Part shown: positions 7,470-16,336 of the stretch, in pieces | How positions within the stretch are numbered: position 1 is the first letter of the stretch | How the letters are laid out: every line of letters begins with the position of its first letter | Assembly: GCF_001435895.1 (NCBI RefSeq) | Contig: NZ_AZFZ01000021.1 | Location: 1-42,707, forward strand | Length of the DNA stretch: 42,707 nucleotides | From: Lentilactobacillus parafarraginis DSM 18390 = JCM 14109 | GTDB taxonomy: Bacteria > Bacillota > Bacilli > Lactobacillales > Lactobacillaceae | Direction of reading: 5' to 3' | Notes under the pieces: model-generated | Seen by the model: only the letters and a program-made list of their open reading frames with translations | Told to the model about the DNA's origin: nothing | Databases searched by the model: none | Program-made: the position numbers and the translations under genes

Positions 7470-8585
7470 CTAGTGAGGCCAAACCTGCTTAGCGGTATCG
7501 ACCACTAATTTTATTTTTTGCCACTGCTCATTTTCCGTTAAGTGATTGCCCTCTTCGGTGGAGGCAAAACCACACTGAGGCGACAAGCAGAGGTCTTCTA
7601 ACGGGGCAAACTGACTTGCCAACTTAATCCGCCGTTTTAAATCAGATTGAGATTCCAGTTCTGGTTTCTTGGTGGTGACCAATCCTAACACAATCCGCTG
7701 ATCGCGGCCATTTTCCGCGATCTTCTTAAGCGGTTCGAACCCGCCGGAGCGCTCATCGTCATATTCTAAGAAGTAGCCGTCAATGTGGAGCTGGGCCAAA
7801 TAGTCGGCCACGGGATCATAGGCCCCGGCACCAGCCCAGTTGGAATCGTAATTTCCTCGGCAAATATGCATGGTAAGGACCAGATCATCCGGCTTGTTGT
7901 CGGCGATCGCGTTGATCGCTTTGACAGCTGCTTCACATAACGGCTTTAAGTCTGGATTAATGGTGCCCTTGGAGAAGGATGCCCACATTCCCCACGAGGT
8001 GTCATCAATTTGCAGGTAACGACAGCCAATGTCATAAAAGTGCCGAACGGTTTGCTGATAAGCCTTGATTTCATCTTCCAAAAAGGCGTTCAGATCGTTT
8101 TTATAATAGTCGTCGTAAATTTCGGCATCCTTGTTAGGGAAAAGCACGGATGGGCTTGGGATCGTTTGCTTTGCGGTGATGCCTTCCGGTACGACTCCAT
8201 TAAGGTAGGCAAAGTCGTCAAAGAAGGGGTGGTTGGGATTATAAGCGATCTTGTTGGTAATCTTGATACCGCCCCTTCTGGTTTCCTGGCCATTGAAGAT
8301 GAATCCGTGATCCGGGGTGAAGAAGTGGGCGCCGCTTAAACCGTCCAGGAAGTCCAGATGCCACCAGCTCCGCCGAAATTCACCTGAGGTCACGTCAGTC
8401 AGGCCCAGTTCGACCTCTTTTTTCACGAGCCGATTGATTTCACTGTTTTCAACCTGAGTAAGGGCGTCACGGGAAATCTGGTGGGCGTGATACGCGTCGC
8501 GGGCCCGCTTTAACTTCTCGGGCCGGAGAAAACTACCAACAATGTCATATCGATTAGGGTACTTAATTTTAGCTGCAACTGTCAT
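7470..8585 (-). CDS. MetE-core methyltransferase (YxjG/YxjH-like)
   Basis: A 371-residue single-barrel protein related to the C-terminal half of MetE, like Bacillus subtilis YxjG/YxjH. It starts with DIVGSFLRPEKL (MetE-type 'GSF' strand) and carries ligand-like motifs in order: YLQIDD, MHICRGN (His and Cys), FLEYDDERSG (Glu), and LSPQCGFAST (Cys). These match the zinc site of methionine synthases. It lacks the N-terminal barrel, so its methyl donor may not be the polyglutamyl folate used by full MetE. A Met-type T-box directly upstream supports a role in methionine supply. AAAGGAG precedes the ATG at 8585. Full-length metE lies 1.1 kb downstream, so the region encodes two different methionine synthase-type enzymes. 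Confidence 0.88.
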   Translation of the reverse strand: MTVAAKIKYPNRYDIVGSFLRPEKLKRARDAYHAHQISRDALTQVENSEINRLVKKEVELGLTDVTSGEFRRSWWHLDFLDGLSGAHFFTPDHGFIFNGQETRRGGIKITNKIAYNPNHPFFDDFAYLNGVVPEGITAKQTIPSPSVLFPNKDAEIYDDYYKNDLNAFLEDEIKAYQQTVRHFYDIGCRYLQIDDTSWGMWASFSKGTINPDLKPLCEAAVKAINAIADNKPDDLVLTMHICRGNYDSNWAGAGAYDPVADYLAQLHIDGYFLEYDDERSGGFEPLKKIAENGRDQRIVLGLVTTKKPELESQSDLKRRIKLASQFAPLEDLCLSPQCGFASTEEGNHLTENEQWQKIKLVVDTAKQVWPH

Positions 8586-8615
8586 TAAAAATCGCTCCTT
8601 TAGCTATTTAAGTCA

Positions 8616-8990
8616 ATAAAAAAATCCTTGGAAATCAAACTTCCAAGGACGATTATTCGCGGTGCCACCTTAATTTTTGACCAACTCACGCCGGCCAACT
8701 CAGGGAGTGAGAGTGAAACAAAAAGCGGTTAACATCCAGATGATTCGCTCATCCGGAAGGAATTGCTCTTAGTCGCCTGTTTTGTCAGTCCAAGATTCAG
8801 ATAGATAAGAACAAGTGATCCCTTTGTCTCAACCTCATTCCGGCGTGTTAATGGACGCCTGCCAGCGGAACTTTGCCGAAGCTTGATTCCGTTCTGCTCA
8901 AAGACCATCTTCACAGCGTTGCAGGCTCGCTTTCATCACCGCGAACTCTCTGGACTGCGCTACTGCTACTCATCTTCTCATTGCTTTCTA
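8616..8990 (-). ncRNA. T-box riboswitch leader of the MetE-core gene
   Basis: Minus-strand leader with Stem I (GAAGATGAGTAG near 8975), the AGAGA bulge, the GGTGATGAAAGC distal loop, and the specifier side GTGAAGATGGTC. It carries the T-box AAGGTGGCACCGCG and a terminator TCCTTGGAA/TTTCCAAGGA followed by seven T (8618-8624 on plus). ATG lies one base after the conserved GAA, as in the luxS leader, giving a Met specifier. One oddity: the variable T-box base is C (UGGC), which would pair with a G discriminator, whereas bacterial tRNA-Met normally has A73. Reading the specifier one base earlier would give GAT (Asp, G73 tRNA). Gene context favours Met. Confidence 0.9.
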
Positions 8991-9012
8991 ATTATTTCAT
9001 TCGATAACAAGC

Positions 9013-9041
9013 ATGTTAACTGGAAGCGGGCAGCTTGTCAA
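9013..9041 (-). promoter_or_regulatory. Promoter of the MetE-core T-box transcript
   Basis: Minus-strand TTGACA (9036-9041), 17-base spacer, TAACAT (9013-9018), placing the start just upstream of Stem I. Confidence 0.8.
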
Positions 9042-9191
9042 GATGAAGGCCACCCCGCCAACTATCGGATTGAGTCGTATTCAGTTGTGAAATTTAGTGT
9101 TAAGTAGCAATGAGAATTGAGCTAAAGATTTGAAAATTTCCAATCATAATTACATATATTTCCCGAAATGTCAACCAAATGCTTTTTAAAA

Positions 9192-9205
9192 AATAAACGC
9201 TTTCA
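9192..9205 (+). promoter_or_regulatory. cre-like CcpA site at the adh promoter
   Basis: AATAAACGCTTTCA matches the last 12 positions of the cre consensus TGWAARCGYTWNCW; only the first two bases differ. It overlaps the weak -35 (TTTCAT, 9201-9206), a position expected to block RNA polymerase when CcpA is bound. Confidence 0.6.
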
Positions 9206-9229
9206 TTGGCCTTAATAAAGTGATATAAT
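9201..9229 (+). promoter_or_regulatory. Promoter of the alcohol dehydrogenase gene
   Basis: A perfect -10 TATAAT (9224-9229) with a poor -35 (TTTCAT, 9201-9206) at 17 bases. The start should be near 9236, about 32 bases before the ATG. Confidence 0.65.
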
Positions 9230-9267
9230 TCACATGTAAATAAATTTAAGGAAAGTAGGCTAACACT

Positions 9268-10026
9268 ATGAGTAATCGTCTAAAGGGAAAGGTTGCAATT
9301 GTCACCGGCGGCACATTGGGAATTGGACTGGCAGTTGCCCACCGATTTGTTGATGAAGGGGCAAAGGTTGTCATTACCGGTCGTCACGCAGACATCGGTG
9401 AAAAAGCGGCCAAGTCAATTGGTGGCCCGGATGTCATTCGGTTTATGCGTCAAGATGCATCTGATGAAGATGGTTGGGTTGATACTTGGGACAAAACCGA
9501 AGAAGCATTTGGCCCGGTAACGACGGTTGTCAATAATGCTGGGATTGCCGTTAGCAAGAGTGTTGAAAACACCACGACTGAAGAGTGGCGTAACGTGCTT
9601 GCCGTTAACTTGGATGGCGTCTTCTTTGGGACTCGTCTGGGAATTCAACGGATGAAGAACAAGAATTTGGGCGCTTCAATTATTAACATGTCCTCAATCG
9701 AAGGCTTTGTGGGTGACCCAACATTAGGGGCCTACAACGCAACCAAAGGGGCTGTGCGGATTATGTCCAAGTCAGCTGCCGTTGACTGTGCTTTAAAGGA
9801 CTATGGCGTTCGGGTTAACACCGTTCACCCAGGGTATATCAAGACACCATTGGTTGATAATCTGGAAGGGGCCGAAGCAGCCATGTCTGCCCGCACCAAG
9901 ACCCCAATGGGCCACATTGGTGAACCTGATGATATCGCCTGGATCTGTGTTTACTTGGCATCCGACGAATCGAAATTTGCCACTGGTTCAGAATTCACCG
10001 TTGATGGTGGTTACACCGCTCAATAA
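9268..10026 (+). CDS. adh: R-specific NADP-dependent alcohol dehydrogenase (SDR family)
   Basis: Short-chain dehydrogenase of 252 residues that resembles, along its whole length, the R-specific alcohol dehydrogenases of L. kefiri and L. brevis (comparison from memory). These are homotetrameric, magnesium-dependent cytosolic enzymes that reduce ketones such as acetophenone with NADPH. Visible features are the cofactor motif TGGTLGIG (residues 13-20), TGRH at 37-40 whose Arg fits NADP preference, NNAG near 89-92, and the catalytic tetrad Asn114, Ser143, Tyr156 and Lys160. The C-terminus GGYTAQ matches the metal-binding end of this family. It is transcribed alone between its own promoter and terminator, with a cre site at the -35. 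Its natural substrate is not known from the sequence. Confidence 0.95.
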   Translation: MSNRLKGKVAIVTGGTLGIGLAVAHRFVDEGAKVVITGRHADIGEKAAKSIGGPDVIRFMRQDASDEDGWVDTWDKTEEAFGPVTTVVNNAGIAVSKSVENTTTEEWRNVLAVNLDGVFFGTRLGIQRMKNKNLGASIINMSSIEGFVGDPTLGAYNATKGAVRIMSKSAAVDCALKDYGVRVNTVHPGYIKTPLVDNLEGAEAAMSARTKTPMGHIGEPDDIAWICVYLASDESKFATGSEFTVDGGYTAQ

Positions 10027-10160
10027 ACGACTTCAAATTGCATTTTGATGCGGGCTCCCTTATAATTAAGGCTAGGAAAAATGTACTCCTTTAAATATAG
10101 CCCGGTGAGTCTGTCAAGGAATGCCATTAATGAATATTGTTTTCAGAAATATATCTGATA

Positions 10161-10200
10161 AGAGATGCCCAACTCATGGGGAGTTGGGCATCTCTTATTT
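10161..10200 (+). terminator. Terminator of adh
   Basis: Perfect 15-base arms AGAGATGCCCAACTC (10161-10175) and its complement (10181-10195) with a five-base loop, then TATTTT. Confidence 0.9.
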
Positions 10201-10262
10201 TCAATGGGCGTTAGTGTAAGTCACTGGCGCATAACCCAAAACGAGTGAGTAAGGAGACTGCC

Positions 10263-10862
10263 TTGACCCAAATTAAAAATCAATCCCTAAAATTTGATGA
10301 TATTGAACCAGACAACACTTATTTTAACTGCACGTTTGCGGTCTCCAACGCGCCCATTCGGGTAAGCGATGTGACGTTTGATCATTGTAAGTTTCTTCAG
10401 GATAACTTTGACCGCAGCGATTGGAATTTCGTGATTTTCAAAGGCTGTTCATTTTTGAATGCCAGCTTCCATGAAAGCTACCTGTCCAACAGCCAATTTA
10501 TTGGCGGCCAATTAATGGGTGCCGACTTTTCCGTCGGGACGCGGATTGTTAACTGTCAGTTCGTTGATTCGAACCTCCGCTATGCCAACCTTAGTGAAAC
10601 AAAGATGACGGTGGTTAAATTTACCAATTCTAATTTGACCGAATCAAGCTTTCAGGCGGTCACGTTCAAAAAACAGATCAGTTTTGACCAAAGTGAGTTA
10701 GATCAAATTGATTTTTTAGATACCAATTTAAAGGGCGTTGACTTATCAAAAGCCAAATTTGAGACATTGCTGGTCAATCCAGAGTTGATCAAAGGTTTAA
10801 AGATCAATTCGTGGCAGGCGAGCTTATTGATCGGATTATTAGGCGTTGAAGTGGTTGATTAG
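10263..10862 (+). CDS. Pentapeptide-repeat protein
   Basis: About 199 residues from a TTG start at 10263, chosen because AAGGAG (10251-10256) sits six bases upstream; a GTG at 10245 gives an 18-base longer frame without a ribosome-binding site. Most of the chain (about residues 20-165) shows five-residue periodicity with F, L or I at the centre and A, S, N or D before it (for example GCSFLNASFHESYLSNSQF and SNLRYANLSETKM). This predicts a right-handed square beta-helix. Some such proteins mimic DNA and protect gyrase (Qnr, MfpA), but most have no known role, and no signal peptide is seen. Function unknown. Confidence 0.8.
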   Translation: MTQIKNQSLKFDDIEPDNTYFNCTFAVSNAPIRVSDVTFDHCKFLQDNFDRSDWNFVIFKGCSFLNASFHESYLSNSQFIGGQLMGADFSVGTRIVNCQFVDSNLRYANLSETKMTVVKFTNSNLTESSFQAVTFKKQISFDQSELDQIDFLDTNLKGVDLSKAKFETLLVNPELIKGLKINSWQASLLIGLLGVEVVD

Positions 10863-11274
10863 TTGCCTAACGGAATGTGGTGACCGGCGTTCTCGGGACA
10901 AACAATTGAAATGGCATCCTGGCTGGTGGTAAACGATGACTTTACCCCAGCTTTTTTGGTGTTCCTAACATCCCTAAGTAAAAGCTGTTATTATACATAT
11001 TTATAGCTTTATTTGAAATATTTATTCATAACTAGCGAAATTATCTTGACAGTCTTTCAATTTTACGGCAAGATTAAGGTTACATGAAATTACCATTAGA
11101 TTAGAATGAGTTGCATACGATTTAATTGTTAAATGCTTTGAATGTTCGGATTATTGATTAATCACGCCGCCAATCATGGTGGCAATTTTGAACATTGACG
11201 GTCCCTTTATTTAACCCTGATATGTCACGGTAATTGGGCGATATCTCGTTAGATAAACGGCGATTTTTAGAAAG
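10863..11274 (+). promoter_or_regulatory. Intergenic region with candidate promoters for the acnA operon
   Basis: No credible gene in these 412 bases. Two promoter candidates face the aconitase gene. One is TTGACA (11046-11051) with a 17-base spacer and a weak CAAGAT. The other is TTGACG (11195-11200) with a 17-base spacer and TGATAT (11218-11223). The second would give a leader of about 50 bases, the first about 200. I found no GlnR box or good cre site here and no clear terminator for the pentapeptide gene. Confidence 0.35.
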
Positions 11275-13902
11275 ATGGTGGATCATTTTATGGATAAATC
11301 TTACCGGCAACAATTAAGCCTGGCTGACAGACAGTACCGGTTTTATGACATTGCGGCGTATTTGGCAGACCATGGTCAAGACGTCGAGACGGTTCCCTAT
11401 AGTGTTCGGGTTTTGCTGGAGGAGGCGCTCAGACATGCGGATAAAGATCCTGAACGACAGTCAGTCTTAACGGCGTTCAATGATTGGGATAATGCCCATG
11501 ATCAGGATATTCCCCACCAGCCTGAACGGGTGATCCTTCAAGACCTGACGGGGGTTCCGGCGCTGGTTGACCTTGCCGCAATGCGGGACGCGGTTGCCCA
11601 GCAGGGGGGCGATGTGAATAAAATCAACCCTGAAGTGCCCGTTCATTTGGTGATCGACCATTCTGTCCAAGTTGATCATTCCGGCAACGACGAAGCATTT
11701 TCCTATAATATCCAGCAGGAATTTAAGCGTAACCGTGAGCGGTACACATTTTTAAAATGGGCCCAAAACAGTTTTGAAAATTTGACGGTGATTCCACCTG
11801 ACACCGGGATTATTCACCAGGTGAACCTGGAACACTTAGCAGATGTCATCCATGCCAAGCAGCTTGACGACGGCTCGTACGAGGCCTTTCCTGATACGTT
11901 GGTTGGGACGGACTCCCACACGACGATGATCAATGGCTTGGGCGTGCTCGGCTGGGGTGTCGGCGGAATTGAAGCTGAATCCAGCATGCTGGGTGAAGCG
12001 ACTTACATGCCAATGCCCAAGGTAGTTGGCGTCAAGTTAACCGGCCAATTGAGTGAAGGCATTACCGCCACTGATTTGGCCTTAGCCTTAACCCATCTTT
12101 TACGGGAGCACGGGGTGGTTGGAAAGTTCGTCGAATTCTATGGCGATGGAGTTGAAACGTTGCCGTTAGCTTACCGGGCAACGATTGCCAACATGGCGCC
12201 TGAATATGGGGCAACCTGTGGTTTCTTCCCGATTGACGACCAGACAATTTCTTATTTGAAATTAACCAATCGCCCGGCTGAAACCATTGAATTGGTGACC
12301 GCATACGCGAAAGCCAACCACTTCTTCTACACGCCAAACGCTGACCGGCACTACAGTGAAACCGACAGCTTGGATCTTGGCAGCGTTCAAAGCAGTGTTG
12401 CCGGACCCAATCGGCCGCAAGATACGGTTTATTTAAAGGACATGCCCAAGCAATTTGATGATCGGCGTGATCTGCCGGATTACCCGGTGACCGTCGATCA
12501 ACACGACTTTAATATTCGGGTTGGTTCACTGGGAATTGCCGCCATTACGAGCTGTACAAACACGTCAAATCCTCAGGTTCTGCTGGCTGCGGGGTTAATT
12601 GCAAAAAAGGCGGTGGCATTGGGCCTAAAGGTGCCATCCTACGTTAAAACGTCGCTGGCTCCCGGTTCCCGGGTGGTCACGCAGTATCTTCAGGCATCGG
12701 GTCTGCAGCCTTATTTGGATCAACTGGGCTTTAACCTGGTTGGCTATGGATGTACAACCTGTATCGGAAACTCCGGTCAGCTCAAAGAAGACTTGCAGTC
12801 CCGCGTGAGTGCCGATCCTTATCCACTTGCCGCCGTTGAAAGTGGTAACCGGAATTTCGAAGGCCGGGTAAACCCACTGATTAAAGATACCTATTTGGCA
12901 TCGCCGCCACTAGTTGTGATCTACGCGTTAGCCGGAACCTGTGATATCGACCTGACTAGCCAACCGGTTGGGACCGCCAAAGACGGCCAGCCAGTTTACT
13001 TGAAGGATCTCTGGCCGAGCGATCAGGAAGTGGCCGACCTTAACGACAAATATTTAAAACCGGGTGAATTCCAGAAAAATTATGATTCAATTCTCAATCA
13101 AAACCAGACCTGGAACGACCTGCCGGCTCCCAAATCGGCCACCTACGATTGGGATGCCAACTCCACGTATATCGCCGCACCGCCATTTTTTGACGGGGTT
13201 GCTGGTGAAAAGCAACTCAGTGGTCTTCGGGTCCTTGCCAAACTGGGGGACTCAATTACAACCGATCATATCTCTCCAGCCGGATACATTGGCTCACAAA
13301 CCCCAGCTGGCCGCTATCTGAAACAGAAGGGAATTGCTGCCAAGGACTTCAACTCGTACGGTTCCCGACGCGGCAATCATGAAGTAATGATGCGCGGCAC
13401 CCTTGCCAATATTCGCTTGCGGAATCAATTAACACCCGATAAAACCGGTGGGTACACGCGGTACCTGCCGACTGGTGAAGAGATGGCGATTTTTGATGCC
13501 GCTCAAAAGTATCAAGCCGATGGAACCGGTTTAGTGGTTCTAGCCGGCAAAGATTACGGGATGGGCTCGTCCCGGGACTGGGCGGCAAAGGGCGTTAAGC
13601 TTCTTGGCGTAAAAGCCATTATTGCCCAGAGCTTTGAAAGAATCCATCGGGCCAACCTTGCAATGATGGGCGTGTTGCCGTTGCAATTTTTACCCGGCGA
13701 GAACGCTGATTCTTTGGGCCTGGACGGGACGGAAACTTTCAAAATTAACGTTGATGGGCAAACCGCTCACGTGGCTGCTGAAAAGGATGGCCACACAACG
13801 ACGTTTGACGCGACGGTCCGCTTTGATACTCCAGCTGATTGGACATACTACAAAGACGGTGGCATTATGCCGATGATCGTGACAAATAAAGTAACCCAAT
13901 AA
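11275..13902 (+). CDS. acnA: Aconitate hydratase (AcnA type)
   Basis: Isomerises citrate to isocitrate through cis-aconitate; cytosolic [4Fe-4S] enzyme. The 875-residue length fits the AcnA/IRP1 class. Cluster ligands are present: Cys427 in ITSCTNTSNP and Cys493/Cys496 in GYGCTTCIGNSG. Substrate-binding loops SRRGNHEVMMRG and GMGSSRDWAAKG lie in the mobile domain-4 half. First gene of a three-gene operon with citrate synthase (22-base gap) and isocitrate dehydrogenase. The listed start is the ATG at 11275; ATG 11290 (MDKSYRQ), seven bases after GGTGGA, is a likely alternative. Requires iron-sulfur cluster assembly, unusual for central metabolism in lactobacilli. Confidence 0.96.
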   Translation: MVDHFMDKSYRQQLSLADRQYRFYDIAAYLADHGQDVETVPYSVRVLLEEALRHADKDPERQSVLTAFNDWDNAHDQDIPHQPERVILQDLTGVPALVDLAAMRDAVAQQGGDVNKINPEVPVHLVIDHSVQVDHSGNDEAFSYNIQQEFKRNRERYTFLKWAQNSFENLTVIPPDTGIIHQVNLEHLADVIHAKQLDDGSYEAFPDTLVGTDSHTTMINGLGVLGWGVGGIEAESSMLGEATYMPMPKVVGVKLTGQLSEGITATDLALALTHLLREHGVVGKFVEFYGDGVETLPLAYRATIANMAPEYGATCGFFPIDDQTISYLKLTNRPAETIELVTAYAKANHFFYTPNADRHYSETDSLDLGSVQSSVAGPNRPQDTVYLKDMPKQFDDRRDLPDYPVTVDQHDFNIRVGSLGIAAITSCTNTSNPQVLLAAGLIAKKAVALGLKVPSYVKTSLAPGSRVVTQYLQASGLQPYLDQLGFNLVGYGCTTCIGNSGQLKEDLQSRVSADPYPLAAVESGNRNFEGRVNPLIKDTYLASPPLVVIYALAGTCDIDLTSQPVGTAKDGQPVYLKDLWPSDQEVADLNDKYLKPGEFQKNYDSILNQNQTWNDLPAPKSATYDWDANSTYIAAPPFFDGVAGEKQLSGLRVLAKLGDSITTDHISPAGYIGSQTPAGRYLKQKGIAAKDFNSYGSRRGNHEVMMRGTLANIRLRNQLTPDKTGGYTRYLPTGEEMAIFDAAQKYQADGTGLVVLAGKDYGMGSSRDWAAKGVKLLGVKAIIAQSFERIHRANLAMMGVLPLQFLPGENADSLGLDGTETFKINVDGQTAHVAAEKDGHTTTFDATVRFDTPADWTYYKDGGIMPMIVTNKVTQ

Positions 13903-13924
13903 AAAATTAACGCGGAGGTGCCCT

Positions 13925-15028
13925 ATGGCCCTATCAAAAGGACTGGCAGGTGTAATTGCGGATCAAACCAGAATCAGTTCAACGCATAACGCGATTCTGT
14001 CATACGCCGGTTACCCCATTAATGAGTTGAAGGATGCGCCGTTTGAGGAAATCGTTTATCTTCTCTGGCATGGCCAGCTGCCCAGCCGAGATGAGTTGGC
14101 TGCCTTTCGTTTTGAACTTGTTTCTCAAATGGCGTTACCCTACGAAACGGTTCAATTGATGGCAAGAATCGCCAGAGAACCTCAGCATCCCATGAGTATC
14201 CTAAGAACAACCGTGTCACTTCTGGGAACGACCAACGATGTGAAACGTGATGAGCCGCCGCGGATTTTAGGAAAGATGCTGGCGGCAATTGCGGCGATTA
14301 TTCGAATTCGCAATGACCAACCGATTAAGCATGCCCACCGGCAATGGGGCGTTGTCGAGAATTTTATTTACCTGTTCTCCGGCAAACGGCCCACTGCTAG
14401 TGAGGTGAAGATGTTGAACACGGTCATGATTTTACATGCCGATCATGAATTCAATGCATCAACCTTTACCGCCCGGGTGGTGGCGTCCACCCAATCAGAC
14501 TACTATTCGTGTTTGACAGCGGCAGTGTGCGCACTGAAGGGTCCCTTGCATGGGGGCGCGAATGAGCAGGTCTTTCATATGTTGGAGACGATTCATCACA
14601 ACCACCAGGATCCGGTTGAATTTGTGAACCAACGATTGGTCGCCGGTGATAAGATCATGGGATTCGGCCACCGGGTTTATAAAAATGGGGATCCCAGAGC
14701 TGTCATTTTGCGAGAAATTGCCAAGACATTAGCCCGGGATACTGATAACATGGCCTACTTTGACCTGCAGGAACAGATTTCTCAGGTGATGGCTGAAAAG
14801 ACCCACCTGCACCCTAACGTTGATTACTACACCGCACTGATTTATCATTGCTTTAACCTGGACGCCGAGACGTTCACGCCGATGTTTGCGGCTTGTCGAA
14901 CGGCTGGCTGGCTCGCCCACATTATTGAACAACAGGCAAGGGGATGCCTGATTCGCCCATCATCTGAGTATGTTGGGCAAACGAATCGGCATTACCCAAC
15001 TGGCAAGGAGGAAAACGCGATTGACTGA
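13925..15028 (+). CDS. citZ: Citrate synthase
   Basis: Condenses oxaloacetate and acetyl-CoA to citrate. At 367 residues it is the short Gram-positive dimeric type. Signature segments are LHADHEFNASTFTARV (His region), the GPLHGGANEQV loop and GFGHRVYKNGDPRA (catalytic His and phosphate-binding Arg), with the catalytic Asp region before the C-terminus. GGAGG precedes the ATG. It sits between acnA and icd, and its last 8 bases overlap the icd start, so the three are co-transcribed and probably co-regulated. With no 2-oxoglutarate dehydrogenase here, the likely purpose is making 2-oxoglutarate for glutamate. Confidence 0.96.
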   Translation: MALSKGLAGVIADQTRISSTHNAILSYAGYPINELKDAPFEEIVYLLWHGQLPSRDELAAFRFELVSQMALPYETVQLMARIAREPQHPMSILRTTVSLLGTTNDVKRDEPPRILGKMLAAIAAIIRIRNDQPIKHAHRQWGVVENFIYLFSGKRPTASEVKMLNTVMILHADHEFNASTFTARVVASTQSDYYSCLTAAVCALKGPLHGGANEQVFHMLETIHHNHQDPVEFVNQRLVAGDKIMGFGHRVYKNGDPRAVILREIAKTLARDTDNMAYFDLQEQISQVMAEKTHLHPNVDYYTALIYHCFNLDAETFTPMFAACRTAGWLAHIIEQQARGCLIRPSSEYVGQTNRHYPTGKEENAID

Positions 15029-16304
15029 ACAAAAAATTACCATGGCAAATGGCCACTTAAAGGTACCGGATAATCCGACCATTCCGTTTATTCAAGGAGA
15101 TGGCATTGGCCCGGAAATTTGGAAAGCGGCCAAGATTGTTTTTGATGCCGCCGTTTCAAAGGCGTACGATGGTCGGCGGCAAATTAATTGGCTGCCGCTT
15201 CTGGCTGGTGAGGCTGCTTTCCAAAAGACCGGCCAATGGCTGCCGGACGAAACGCTTCAGTCTTTGAAGGATTATCTGGTTGGCATTAAGGGGCCGTTAA
15301 CCACCCCGATCGGCGTTGGCCACCGCTCCATTAACGTCACCTTCAGACAGAAGCTGGATCTGTACGCCTGCTTTCGGCCGGTGACCTACTATCCAGGGAC
15401 GCCTTCGCCGGTTGTTCATCCTGAGAACGTCAACATTGACGTTTTTCGGGAAAATACCGAGGATATTTATGCCGGCATTGAGGCGGACGTCAACACCGCT
15501 GAAGCCGAAGAATGGAAGCAACTATTAAAGAAACAGGGTAAGCTTGATGAGGTCCGCTTCCCTGACACGGCCGCCTTTGGCATCAAGCCAATTTCCAAGC
15601 AGGGCTCAAATCGGCTTGTGAAAGCAGCGCTGGACTATGCGTTTGCCAATCATAAACACGTTTTAACCTTGGTTCATAAGGGCAATATCATGAAAAAGAC
15701 CGAGGGCAGCTTTAAAACTTGGGGTTACGAACTGGCCGAAAGTTACGGTGACCAAGTATTCACTTGGCATCAATACAATCAAATTAAGGATCAGAAGGGG
15801 GCTGCTGCAGCAGATGCTGCTTATAAGGCCGCCAAAGACGCCGGCAAATTGATTGTTAACGATGTGATTACCGATAACTTTTTCCAACAGGCACTCTTGT
15901 ACCCAGAACATTTTCAGGTCGTTGCCACGATGAATTTGAATGGTGACTATATTTCTGATGCGCTGGCCGCACAAGTTGGCGGTATTGGGATTGCTCCCGG
16001 CGGCAATATTAACTATGAAACCGGGCATGCCATTTTTGAAGCAACTCATGGCACTGCGCCTCAGTTTGCCGGCCAAAATAAACTGAATCCAACGTCGATC
16101 ATCCTATCCGGGGCGATGATGTTTGATTATCTCGGGTGGTCGGAAGTTGCCAAGCTCATTCGAACGGGCATTACCACGGCGATCGAATCACATCATGTAA
16201 CGGTTGACTTTGCCAAGACTCCGGATGCAACGGTGTTGAGCACGACTGGATTTGGTGAGTACGTGGCAGATTTAATTGGTAAAGGTTCCCTAGAAACAAT
16301 TTAG
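15021..16304 (+). CDS. icd: NADP-dependent isocitrate dehydrogenase
   Basis: Oxidatively decarboxylates isocitrate to 2-oxoglutarate, yielding NADPH. The start is the TTG at 15021, nine bases after AAGGAGG (15005-15011), giving 427 residues (MTEQKITMANGHLKVP), which matches Bacillus Icd N-termini; a longer frame from 14970 runs inside citZ and has no support. Visible landmarks are IPFIQGDGIGPEIW, the substrate loop RSINVTFRQKLDLYACFRPV, the phosphorylation-loop-like segment in that loop, FRENTEDIYAGIE, LVHKGNIMK and MNLNGDYISDALAAQVGGIG, followed by GHAIFEATHGTAP. It ends the acnA-citZ-icd operon, followed by a strong terminator. Confidence 0.96.
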   Translation: MTEQKITMANGHLKVPDNPTIPFIQGDGIGPEIWKAAKIVFDAAVSKAYDGRRQINWLPLLAGEAAFQKTGQWLPDETLQSLKDYLVGIKGPLTTPIGVGHRSINVTFRQKLDLYACFRPVTYYPGTPSPVVHPENVNIDVFRENTEDIYAGIEADVNTAEAEEWKQLLKKQGKLDEVRFPDTAAFGIKPISKQGSNRLVKAALDYAFANHKHVLTLVHKGNIMKKTEGSFKTWGYELAESYGDQVFTWHQYNQIKDQKGAAAADAAYKAAKDAGKLIVNDVITDNFFQQALLYPEHFQVVATMNLNGDYISDALAAQVGGIGIAPGGNINYETGHAIFEATHGTAPQFAGQNKLNPTSIILSGAMMFDYLGWSEVAKLIRTGITTAIESHHVTVDFAKTPDATVLSTTGFGEYVADLIGKGSLETI

Positions 16305-16336
16305 CCTGATTAACAACTTAATAAACCTGGTTAATG

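Noticed and set aside
8729-9107. Open frames on both strands upstream of the MetE-core gene
   Set aside because: They lie inside the T-box leader RNA and its promoter, which explain the sequence.
10909-11007. Short plus-strand frame starting ATGGCATCCTGG
   Set aside because: No ribosome-binding site and no terminator; chance frame in the acnA upstream region.
14970-15020. Longer isocitrate dehydrogenase start inside citZ
   Set aside because: No ribosome-binding site; the TTG at 15021 has AAGGAGG at good spacing and fits known N-termini.
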